Assembly: GCA_009777725.1 (NCBI GenBank)
Contig: WRLG01000008.1
Coordinates: 28,510 to 92,509, forward strand
DNA length: 64,000 bases
DNA from: Oscillospiraceae bacterium
Lineage (GTDB): Bacteria > Bacillota > Clostridia > Oscillospirales > Ruminococcaceae
Direction: 5' to 3'
Shown one piece after another: positions 31,495 to 39,320 of this stretch. How positions within the stretch are numbered: the first letter of the stretch is position 1; each line of letters starts with the position of its first letter. The notes under the pieces are model-generated. The model was not told the origin of the DNA, ran no database searches, and saw nothing but the letters and a program-made list of their open reading frames with translations. Both the position numbers and the translations under genes were made by a program.

Positions 31495-34400
31495 TAGTAT
31501 CAAAAAAGTTATGGTAATAGGGTCGGGACCGATTGTGATTGGTCAAGCGGCGGAATTTGATTATGCGGGGACGCAGGCTTGCCGCGTTTTGCGGGAAGAA
31601 AATATAGAAATTGTCTTAGTTAATTCAAACCCTGCCACGATTATGACGGATAAGGGCGTAGCCGATAAGATTTACATAGAGCCGCTTACTTTGACAACAA
31701 TTAAACGCATTATTGAAAAAGAACGCCCCGACAGTATATTATCAAGCTTGGGCGGGCAGACGGGGCTTACGCTTTGCATGAAGCTTGCAAAGGAGGGGTT
31801 TTTGGAGAAGATGAATGTTCGGCTTCTCGGCTCTTCCCCCGAAACGATTGACAAGGCGGAGGATAGGCGGCTGTTTAAAGAAACCATGCAAAGCATAGGG
31901 CAGCCCTGCATACCGTCCGTCATTGCAAATGATGTTGAAACGGCGGTTACATTTGCGGAAGAAATCGGTTATTCGGTTATAGTCCGCCCCGCGTTTACGC
32001 TCGGCGGGAGCGGGGGCGGCATTGCAGATGATGAAACCCAGCTTCGCAAAATAGCCGCTAACGGAATTGCACTTTCGCCGATTAACCAAATCCTTGTTGA
32101 AAAGTCAATTGCGGGTTGGAAAGAGATTGAATTTGAGGTAATGCGCGATAGGGCGGGTAATGTAATCACCGTCTGCTCTATGGAAAATTTCAACCCCGTG
32201 GGGGTTCATACGGGCGACAGCATTGTAATCGCACCCGCAGTCACCCTTGCGGACAGGGAATATCAAATGCTTAGGACTGCCTCTTTGGATATTATAAAAA
32301 GCTTGGGCGTTGAGGGCGGCTGTAATGTTCAGCTTGCTTTGCACCCACATAGCTTTGAATATGCCGTGATTGAGGTTAACCCCCGCGTTTCGCGCTCCTC
32401 CGCGCTTGCTTCAAAGGCGACGGGCTACCCGATTGCAAAGGTTGCGACAAAGATTGCAATCGGATATACGCTTGATGAAATCGTCAACGCCGTAACAGGC
32501 ACAACTTACGCGGCTTTTGAACCCGCGCTTGATTATGTAGCCGTAAAGCTCCCGAAATTCCCGTTTGATAAATTTGTATATGCCCGAAAAACCCTCGGCA
32601 CGCAGATGAAAGCAACAGGAGAGGTTATGGCAATTTCAGACAATTTTGAAGATGCACTCCTGAAAGCCGTAAGAGGCGCGGAATTAGGGCTGGAGAACCT
32701 TGATTTGCCCATATTAAAAACCAAAACCGATGATGAAATAAGAGAATTGCTGAACACGGTAACAGACGAAAACCTATTTATACTCTATGAAGCAATCAAG
32801 CGAAACATAACAATAGACGAGCTCCACCTAATCACAAAAGTAGACCGCTGGTTCTTAAACGGCTTAAAAAACATAGCAAATAATTGTCAATTATCAATTG
32901 TGAATCGTCAATTGATATACAAAATGGTCGACACTTGCGGAGGTGAATTTGAAGCTAAAACGCCGTATTTTTACAGCATTAAAGATAAGGCTAATAATTG
33001 TCAATTATCAATTGTCAATTGTCAATTCGAAAACGAGGCTTTGCCGTTTATTGAAAGAAGCGTAAAGCCGCGCGTTGTTGTGTTGGGGAGCGGACCTATA
33101 CGAATCGGGCAAGGGATTGAGTTTGATTATGCTTGCGTTCATTGCGTTAATACGCTGAAGAAGATGGGCTATGAGGTGATTGTAATCAACAACAACCCCG
33201 AAACGGTGTCTACAGATTTTGACACGGCAGACAGGCTTTATTTTGAGCCGCTTCATATTGACGATGTGATGAGCATTATTGAAATTGAAAAGCCGATTGG
33301 CGTTATAACGGCGTTCGGCGGCGGCACGGCTATCAAGCTTACAAAAAAACTGCACGAACGCGGCGTTAATATAATAGGAGTATCATCAGACAGCGTTGAC
33401 ATATGCGAGGATAGGGAGCGTTTTGACGCGCTTTTGGAACAACTCAACATAAAACGCCCCGCAGGGTTTACCGTTATGACGGAAGCGGAGGCTTTATTAG
33501 CCGCCGAAAAACTCGGCTATCCCGTTTTAATGCGCCCCTCATATGTTTTGGGCGGGCAGAATATGATTATTGCTTACGGGCAAGAGGATATTGTTGAATA
33601 TATGGAAATCATATTGCGGCTGAAACAGGAAAATCCTATATTAATTGACAAATACTTAGAGGGCATAGAGCTTGAAGTTGACGCGCTTTGCGATGGAAAA
33701 GATGTATTAATCCCGGGCATAATGGAGCATATTGAAAGAACGGGCGTTCACTCGGGCGACAGCATTGCCGTATACCCCGCTGTAAATGTTGATGATAGTA
33801 TTGCTCAAAAAATATATGAAATCACCAAAAAGCTTTGTATCGCGCTGAAAGTTAAGGGTCTTGTAAATATACAATACGCTTTGCATGACGGTGAAATTTA
33901 TGTCATTGAAGTTAACCCGCGCGCTTCGAGAACCGTGCCTTATATCAGCAAGGTTACGGGGATTCCCATATGTGAAATCGCAACTAAGTTAGGTTTGGTG
34001 AGTGAGGATTTAGGTTTGAGGGGACTATGCCCCGAAATATCATTTTTGAATCCGAATTCCTCAATTGCCAAAGTCCCTCCTTACGTTGCGGTTAAGGTGC
34101 CTGTGTTTTCATTTGAAAAATTATCGGGGCTTGATACCCATTTGGGACCCGAAATGAAATCAACGGGCGAGGTTTTGGGACTTGGCAAAAATTTGGAAGA
34201 GGCGTTATACAAGGGGCTTTTGGCGGCGGGTTATAAAATGCAAAAGCAGGGCGGGGTTCTGATTACCGTCCGCGACGGCGACAAGCCCGAAATAGGGGGA
34301 ATAGCTGAAAAATTTGTGCGGCGCGGTTTTACGCTCTATGCTACCAAGGGTACGGCGGCACTTCTTTGCGCTAAAGGTTTTGAGGTTATAACGGTTGAAA

Positions 34401-35533
34401 AGATACGCGAATGTTCGGACAATAATACAGCCACTTTACTTGAAAGCGGCAAAATCAGCTATATTATTTCAACCTCCGAAAAGGGGCGCGACCCCAAGCT
34501 TGACGATGTTAAAATCAGGCGTAAAGCTTGCAGTTTAGGCATACCCTGCTTGACCTCCGTAGATACGGCGAACGCTCTGGCGGACTGCCTGTTATCAGGC
34601 TACCAAGAAACTAATACCGAGCTTATAGACATTACCCGTCTGCGGAGCGAACGCCTTAAACTGCACTTTACAAAGATGCAAGGGTGCGGAAATGATTATA
34701 TTTATTTTGACTGCTTTGCCGGGGAAATCGAATTTCCCGAATCGCTGTCCCTCTTTTTATCCGACAGGCATTTGGGAATCGGCGGGGATGGGATTGTGCT
34801 TATAATGCCGCCCGAAACTGCCGATGCTAACCCGCGTGATGCGAGAATGAGAATGTTTAATCTTGACGGGAGCGAGGGAGGAATGTGCGGAAATGCAATC
34901 CGCTGTGTTGCCAAATATCTGTATGACAACAATATTGTCAGAAAAAATCAAATGACGATTGAAACATTAAGCGGTATAAAGACATTATATATATCAACAA
35001 AAAACGGAGAGGTTTCAAGCGTAAAGGTCGATATGGGAAAAGCGGAGCTTACCCCCGAAAAAATCCCCGTAAACCTGCCCGGAGAAAGCATAATTGCGCG
35101 CGATATTGCTCTGACAACAACTCTCAGTTCTCAATTCTCAACTCTCAACTACAAGGTAACCTGTGTTTCTATGGGTAACCCTCACGCGGTTGTGTTCCAA
35201 AAGGGTGTTGATAATTTGAATTTGAGCGAAATAGGTCCGCTGTTTGAAAACGCGCCGATTTTCCCCGACAGGGTGAATACCGAGTTTGTTGAGGTGATAG
35301 GCAAAAACCGCCTTAAAATGCGCGTTTGGGAGCGCGGAAGCGGTGAAACGCTTGCTTGCGGCACAGGTGCATGTGCCGCCGCCGTAGCCGCTGTTTTAAA
35401 CGGTTATTGCGATATGGATACCGATATTAAAGTCCGTCTTGCAGGCGGCGAGCTGGTGATTCGCTATACAGGCGAAACGGTCTTTATGACGGGGGATTGC
35501 GTTAAGGTTTTTGAGGGGGTTGTTTACAGTTAA
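31481..35533 (+). CDS. carB-dapF: Fusion: carbamoyl-phosphate synthase large subunit (CarB) with diaminopimelate epimerase (DapF)
   Basis: The single open frame starts at GTG 31481 (GGAAAGG upstream) and encodes 1350 residues. Residues ~1-1055 are CarB: first ATP-grasp half from GSGPIVIGQAAEFDYAG, second half from GSGPIRIGQGIEFDYAC, and an allosteric MGS-like domain (GFTLYATKGTAALL). Residues ~1057-1350 are a complete DapF (FTKMQGCGNDY) with both catalytic cysteines, Cys1136 in GMCGNAIRC and Cys1293 in ACGTGAC. No stop or ribosome binding site separates them. In CarB, about 45 residues of the usual oligomerisation domain are replaced by 13 repeat-encoded residues (near 466), and a second repeat insertion lies near 505. 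The first half makes carbamoyl phosphate; DapF converts LL- to meso-DAP. Confidence 0.93.
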   Translation: MPKIDSIKKVMVIGSGPIVIGQAAEFDYAGTQACRVLREENIEIVLVNSNPATIMTDKGVADKIYIEPLTLTTIKRIIEKERPDSILSSLGGQTGLTLCMKLAKEGFLEKMNVRLLGSSPETIDKAEDRRLFKETMQSIGQPCIPSVIANDVETAVTFAEEIGYSVIVRPAFTLGGSGGGIADDETQLRKIAANGIALSPINQILVEKSIAGWKEIEFEVMRDRAGNVITVCSMENFNPVGVHTGDSIVIAPAVTLADREYQMLRTASLDIIKSLGVEGGCNVQLALHPHSFEYAVIEVNPRVSRSSALASKATGYPIAKVATKIAIGYTLDEIVNAVTGTTYAAFEPALDYVAVKLPKFPFDKFVYARKTLGTQMKATGEVMAISDNFEDALLKAVRGAELGLENLDLPILKTKTDDEIRELLNTVTDENLFILYEAIKRNITIDELHLITKVDRWFLNGLKNIANNCQLSIVNRQLIYKMVDTCGGEFEAKTPYFYSIKDKANNCQLSIVNCQFENEALPFIERSVKPRVVVLGSGPIRIGQGIEFDYACVHCVNTLKKMGYEVIVINNNPETVSTDFDTADRLYFEPLHIDDVMSIIEIEKPIGVITAFGGGTAIKLTKKLHERGVNIIGVSSDSVDICEDRERFDALLEQLNIKRPAGFTVMTEAEALLAAEKLGYPVLMRPSYVLGGQNMIIAYGQEDIVEYMEIILRLKQENPILIDKYLEGIELEVDALCDGKDVLIPGIMEHIERTGVHSGDSIAVYPAVNVDDSIAQKIYEITKKLCIALKVKGLVNIQYALHDGEIYVIEVNPRASRTVPYISKVTGIPICEIATKLGLVSEDLGLRGLCPEISFLNPNSSIAKVPPYVAVKVPVFSFEKLSGLDTHLGPEMKSTGEVLGLGKNLEEALYKGLLAAGYKMQKQGGVLITVRDGDKPEIGGIAEKFVRRGFTLYATKGTAALLCAKGFEVITVEKIRECSDNNTATLLESGKISYIISTSEKGRDPKLDDVKIRRKACSLGIPCLTSVDTANALADCLLSGYQETNTELIDITRLRSERLKLHFTKMQGCGNDYIYFDCFAGEIEFPESLSLFLSDRHLGIGGDGIVLIMPPETADANPRDARMRMFNLDGSEGGMCGNAIRCVAKYLYDNNIVRKNQMTIETLSGIKTLYISTKNGEVSSVKVDMGKAELTPEKIPVNLPGESIIARDIALTTTLSSQFSTLNYKVTCVSMGNPHAVVFQKGVDNLNLSEIGPLFENAPIFPDRVNTEFVEVIGKNRLKMRVWERGSGETLACGTGACAAAVAAVLNGYCDMDTDIKVRLAGGELVIRYTGETVFMTGDCVKVFEGVVYS
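32876..32921 (+). repeat. R1 repeat in the CarB oligomerisation region
   Basis: AATAATTGTCAATTATCAAT-type units translated as NNCQLSIVNRQL. It occupies the place where the conserved helical segment between FLxxI and VYKxVDTC is missing. Confidence 0.85.
32992..33029 (+). repeat. Second R1 repeat in CarB
   Basis: Translated as NNCQLSIVNCQF, almost the same peptide as the first copy 116 bp upstream, located in the linker before the second synthetase half. Confidence 0.85.
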
Positions 35534-35955
35534 TTGGTAATCTGTTTTTTCCAATTTACGATTTTTAAGCCGCCAATACGATTAAAATCGCCTGTATTGT
35601 TTGTTACTAACGTATAGCCATTAACAATACAGTAAGCGGCAATAAAAATATCCGCGTCATTATTGCCGATAGGCGTTCCTGCTTCTTCTAAGTGTGCTCG
35701 AATTTCGGCGGCTTTTATAAAATCCTCTTCACTCATGTTTATTCTCAATAAAGCATTTTTATAAAGCTCGTTAAAAATTCGCAATTGAACATTAGCTCTT
35801 TTTTTCAATAAATACCACATTGTTTCATAATAGCACATTGGAGGTATCACATAATTATTGCGTTCATTTTCTTCCATAAAGCGTTGTACTACATCTTGAT
35901 TTTGGCTTGGGCGCAGTAAATACGATATTATATTTGTATCAAGTGCAAAAGTCAT
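35530..35955 (-). CDS. vapC: PIN-domain ribonuclease toxin (VapC family)
   Basis: A 141-residue PIN-domain protein. Acidic active-site residues are visible in FALDTNIISYLL (Asp6), CYYETMWYLL (Glu), GNNDADIFIAAY (Asp) and NNTGDFNRIGG (Asp). Such toxins cleave tRNA or rRNA. It overlaps the small gene upstream by 4 nt, the usual antitoxin-toxin arrangement, and converges on the carB-dapF gene, overlapping its stop codon by 4 nt. Confidence 0.85.
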   Translation of the reverse strand: MTFALDTNIISYLLRPSQNQDVVQRFMEENERNNYVIPPMCYYETMWYLLKKRANVQLRIFNELYKNALLRINMSEEDFIKAAEIRAHLEEAGTPIGNNDADIFIAAYCIVNGYTLVTNNTGDFNRIGGLKIVNWKKQITN

Positions 35956-36218
35956 AAATCAACCACCCTGCTTAGATGAATTTGCGGGCGCAAGTTTTCA
36001 AATTCTTCCCATTCCTCTTCAGTTAAAGCGCTTTCTGCTTGCTCTGCTTGTGAAAACAACTTTTTTAGCGAGCTCTCTTTATCGGTAACAGCATTAGAAA
36101 CAACTTCATCATCAAGAATATTGACAATTGCCCGCCGCATTATCGGAATTTGAACCAATAAGCTATCCGAAATAAAACGCCCGCTCTCAGTGAAATAACC
36201 TTGATATGTTTGTATCAT
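35952..36218 (-). CDS. Putative antitoxin of the VapC-type toxin
   Basis: An 88-residue acidic protein upstream of the PIN toxin, with a 4-nt overlap. The N-terminal half (MIQTYQGYFTESGRFISDS) has the short beta-rich pattern seen in a family of clostridial PIN-linked antitoxins; the C-terminal half is an acidic helix (QAEQAESALTEEEWEEFEN) that could bind the toxin. An AT-rich region with TATAATATATTATA-like symmetry lies just upstream and may be an autoregulatory operator. Confidence 0.7.
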   Translation of the reverse strand: MIQTYQGYFTESGRFISDSLLVQIPIMRRAIVNILDDEVVSNAVTDKESSLKKLFSQAEQAESALTEEEWEEFENLRPQIHLSRVVDL

Positions 36219-36326
36219 TTAAATTTCGCCCCTTTCAATTTAAGGTTTTTATTATATAATATATTATAGCATACTTAGGAGATAATATCAACCCCCAAAA
36301 AATAACCGAAAAGGATTGTACAAAGT

Positions 36327-37844
36327 ATGAACCAAACTATACTCGTATTAGATTTCGGCGGGCAGTATAAGGAGCTTATAGCGCGGGCGGTGCGGGGCTT
36401 GTCGGTTTATTCGGAAATCAAGCCCGGCAATATCACCGCCCTTGAAATCAAAAAAATTAACCCCTTAGGGATTATATTAACGGGCGGACCGAACAGCGCA
36501 GGAGCGGAAAACTCACCAAAATGCGACCCTGCCATATTTGAGTTAGGGATTCCCATACTCGGAATATGCTACGGAATGCAATTATTCTGCCATATGCTGG
36601 GCGGCGAAGTCAAGTCGTCCGAAACAGGCGAATATGGCAGAGTTAAAGTTCAGTTAACAGTTAATAACAAACAGGGAACAGTTAACGGCTCGTTTATGGC
36701 TTTGATGAGCCATAAAGATATAGTTACTCGTTTGCCGGAGGGGTTTTTGCCGACTGCGTATACCGAAAACTGCATGGCTTCCTGCGAAAACGCCGCACGA
36801 AAGATTTACGGTGTGCAATATCACCCCGAATCAAAGCATACGGAAAACGGCATAGAAATCATACGTCGATTTTTGTTTGATATTTGCAATGCCAAGGGCG
36901 ACTACAAGCTTGATGATTATATCAGCACTCAAATTGAAGAAATCAGAAAGAGGGTAGGGGACAAGCGGGTTTTACTGGGGCTTTCGGGCGGGGTTGATTC
37001 ATCTGTTTGCGCGGCGTTGCTCTCAAAGGCAATCCCCGGTCAGCTTGACTGCATTTTTGTTGACCACGGCTTTATGAGGCAGAGCGAGGGCGATGAAATA
37101 GAGCGGATTTTTTCTAAGCGCAAATTGAATTTTATAAGAGTTAACGCAAAAGAGCGATTTTTGAAAAAGCTCAAAGGCATTAAAGACCCCGAACAAAAGC
37201 GCAAAATAATAGGTGAAGAATTTGCAAGGGTCTTTGAAGGAACCTCAAGCCTCATTCCTAAATCCTCCTTCCTTGCCCAAGGCACTATTTACCCCGATAT
37301 TGTCGAATCGGGCGGAGGGCAAAACGCGGTAATAAAAAGCCACCACAATGTCGGAGGGTTGCCGAGTGAGCTTAATTTTTGCGGTGTAATCGAGCCGCTT
37401 GCGGGGCTTTTCAAGGACGAGGTAAGGGAATTGGGCAAAAAGCTGGGCTTGCCTAAATATTTAATTAACCGCCAGCCGTTTCCGGGTCCGGGGCTTGCCG
37501 TCCGCATAATTGGGGAGGTTACGGGTGAAAAAATTAACATTCTGCAAAGGGCGGATGCAATTGTCCGCGCGGAATTAGACAAGATAAGGCGCAAGCCCGC
37601 GCAGTATTTTGCCGTTTTGACTGATACCCGCTCAGTCGGCGTAAAGGGGGACGACAGGACTTACGATTATGTCATAGCAATCCGCGCCGTTAATACCGAT
37701 GATTTTATGACCTGTGAATATTCGCCTTTGTCGCATACGGTTCTAAGCCGCATATCGTCCCGCATTACAAGTGAAATTCCGAATGTCAGCCGCGTTGTTT
37801 ACGATATTACAAATAAGCCGCCGTCTACGGTGGAGTGGGAGTAA
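36327..37844 (+). CDS. guaA: GMP synthase (glutamine-hydrolysing)
   Basis: A 505-residue enzyme converting XMP to GMP with glutamine and ATP. The class I amidotransferase domain (residues ~5-190) has GICYGMQLFCHMLGG with the nucleophile Cys and YHPESKHTENG with His/Glu. The PP-loop ATPase starts at LLGLSGGVDSSVCAALL, and the C-terminal dimerisation domain ends in the conserved TNKPPSTVEWE. An R1 repeat at residues ~108-120 (VQLTVNNKQGTVNG) is inserted in frame before the MSHKD motif. Active-site residues are intact. Divergent from the VapBC genes. Confidence 0.97.
   Translation: MNQTILVLDFGGQYKELIARAVRGLSVYSEIKPGNITALEIKKINPLGIILTGGPNSAGAENSPKCDPAIFELGIPILGICYGMQLFCHMLGGEVKSSETGEYGRVKVQLTVNNKQGTVNGSFMALMSHKDIVTRLPEGFLPTAYTENCMASCENAARKIYGVQYHPESKHTENGIEIIRRFLFDICNAKGDYKLDDYISTQIEEIRKRVGDKRVLLGLSGGVDSSVCAALLSKAIPGQLDCIFVDHGFMRQSEGDEIERIFSKRKLNFIRVNAKERFLKKLKGIKDPEQKRKIIGEEFARVFEGTSSLIPKSSFLAQGTIYPDIVESGGGQNAVIKSHHNVGGLPSELNFCGVIEPLAGLFKDEVRELGKKLGLPKYLINRQPFPGPGLAVRIIGEVTGEKINILQRADAIVRAELDKIRRKPAQYFAVLTDTRSVGVKGDDRTYDYVIAIRAVNTDDFMTCEYSPLSHTVLSRISSRITSEIPNVSRVVYDITNKPPSTVEWE
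36648..36686 (+). repeat. R1 repeat inside guaA
   Basis: CAGTTAACAGTTAATAACAA-type units are read in frame as QLTVNNKQGTVNG. Confidence 0.8.
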
Positions 37845-37881
37845 ACTAATTAACAGTGAACAATTAGATTAGGAGAAGAAT

Positions 37882-39087
37882 ATGAATATCAATCAAAACT
37901 ATCTGAATTTATCAGACAGCTATTTATTTTCACGAATAGCTAAAAGGGTCAGAGAATATTCGGAGAGTAATCCGAATAAGAGCGTTATCAAGTTGGGAAT
38001 CGGCGATGTTACCAAGCCGCTTGTTCCCGCCGTTATTTCCGCTATGCAAAAGGCGGTTTTGGAAATGGGGAATGCCGCAACTTTTAAGGGCTACGGCGAG
38101 GAGCAGGGGTATTTATTTCTGCGTGAGGCGGTCTGCGGTTATTATTCAAAAAAGGGCGTTACTTTAGATGAAAACGAGGTTTTTATCAGCGATGGGGCAA
38201 AAAGCGATTTGGGCAATATTCTCGGTTTATTTTCAAATGACAATACCGTTTTAATCCCAAACCCCGTTTATCCCGTTTATGTTGACACCAATATCATGAG
38301 CGGGCGAAATGTCGTTTACATAAACGGCAATGAGGAAAACGGCTTTTTACCGCTGCCGGATAAGAATGTTAAGGCAGACATAATCTATCTTTGCTCGCCG
38401 AATAACCCAACGGGCGCGGTTTACAACAATGAACAGCTGAAAGTTTGGGTTGATTACGCGCTCGAAAATAACGCGGTGATTCTTTATGACGCCGCCTATG
38501 AAATTTTTATAAGGCAAGAAACGGATAATGTAACCGCTCAAACCTCAAACCTAAAGCCCTCGTCCATTTACCAAATAGACGGCGCGAAAGAATGTGCGTT
38601 CGAGTTTTGCTCTTTATCGAAAACGGCGGGCTTTACGGGAACGCGCTGCGGTTATACGGTTATTCCGCGCGCAATTGTTCGCGGCAATACCTCTCTGAAC
38701 AGCCTTTGGCTTCGCCGACAGACTACTAAATTCAATGGCGTTCCTTATATCGTTCAGCGGGGCGCGGAGGCGGTGTTTTCCGATGAGGGAATGGCGCAGA
38801 TTAAGGGCGATATTGCATATTATCTTGAAAATGCGCGCATGATTGCCGCGTGTTTGCGCGAGCTTGATGTTTGGTTCACGGGCGGTGAAGATTCGCCTTA
38901 TATCTGGCTGAAATGCTTTAACAACATGTCGTCATGGGAATTTTTTGATGATTTGCTGAACCGCTTCGGAATAGTCGGCACGCCGGGCGCGGGCTTCGGG
39001 GCTTGCGGCGAGGGGTATTTCAGGCTGTCTGCGTTTGGGGAGAGGGCTAATGTTTCAGAGGCTATGGCGAGGCTGAAAAAAATCTGA
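37882..39087 (+). CDS. dapL: LL-diaminopimelate aminotransferase
   Basis: A 401-residue class I/II PLP aminotransferase that makes LL-DAP directly from tetrahydrodipicolinate and glutamate. The start MNINQNYLNLSDSYLFSRIA and SVIKLGIGDVTKPL are characteristic of DapL. PLP contacts are seen in SPNNPTGAVYNNEQL, and the Schiff-base Lys is in CSLSKTAGFTGTRCGY. A short Thr/Ser-rich insertion (about residues 220-230, TAQTSNLKPSS) reads through an R2-type repeat. Its product, LL-DAP, is the substrate of the DapF domain fused to CarB a few genes upstream. RBS AGGAGAAG precedes the ATG. Confidence 0.95.
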   Translation: MNINQNYLNLSDSYLFSRIAKRVREYSESNPNKSVIKLGIGDVTKPLVPAVISAMQKAVLEMGNAATFKGYGEEQGYLFLREAVCGYYSKKGVTLDENEVFISDGAKSDLGNILGLFSNDNTVLIPNPVYPVYVDTNIMSGRNVVYINGNEENGFLPLPDKNVKADIIYLCSPNNPTGAVYNNEQLKVWVDYALENNAVILYDAAYEIFIRQETDNVTAQTSNLKPSSIYQIDGAKECAFEFCSLSKTAGFTGTRCGYTVIPRAIVRGNTSLNSLWLRRQTTKFNGVPYIVQRGAEAVFSDEGMAQIKGDIAYYLENARMIAACLRELDVWFTGGEDSPYIWLKCFNNMSSWEFFDDLLNRFGIVGTPGAGFGACGEGYFRLSAFGERANVSEAMARLKKI

Positions 39088-39106
39088 ATTTTTTTTCAAA
39101 AACCTA

Positions 39107-39135
39107 TTGACAAACAGTTTTTTATATGCTATACT
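39107..39135 (+). promoter_or_regulatory. Promoter of the amt gene
   Basis: TTGACA (39107-39112), 17 nt, TATACT (39130-39135). Confidence 0.88.
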
Positions 39136-39146
39136 TATAAATGTAA

Positions 39147-39162
39147 GCAACAAAGGCGTTGC
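39147..39162 (+). promoter_or_regulatory. ANTAR-type hexaloop hairpin (copy 2, amt leader)
   Basis: The stem GCAAC / GTTGC closes the loop AAAGGC (A1, G4). The core 12 nt equals copies 1 and 3 while the outer two pairs differ but still pair. It begins about 5 nt after the predicted transcription start and overlaps the terminator stem. Confidence 0.75.
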
Positions 39163-39192
39163 GGATTATTGTCATCCGCAATGCTTTTTATG
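39156..39192 (+). terminator. Leader terminator of amt
   Basis: GCGTTGCGGAT / ATCCGCAATGC pair over 11 bp (one G-U) with a 7-nt loop, followed by TTTTTAT. Its 5' arm includes the 3' half of the hexaloop hairpin. Confidence 0.85.
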
Positions 39193-39320
39193 CTTATTCC
39201 CGGGAAAAACTAACCACCAACCACTATTTCCTAACAACTACAAGCACAATGACGTGCGCTTTTCTGCCCGTTCTCGGGCGGTGTGAGCGCGCGCTAATTT
39301 ATTTTGAGGGGATGAAGAAA

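Noticed and set aside
39159..39320. N-terminal 54-codon extension of the ammonium transporter
   Set aside because: It reads through the leader terminator; GAGGGG is correctly spaced for ATG 39321, which starts directly at the first Amt helix.
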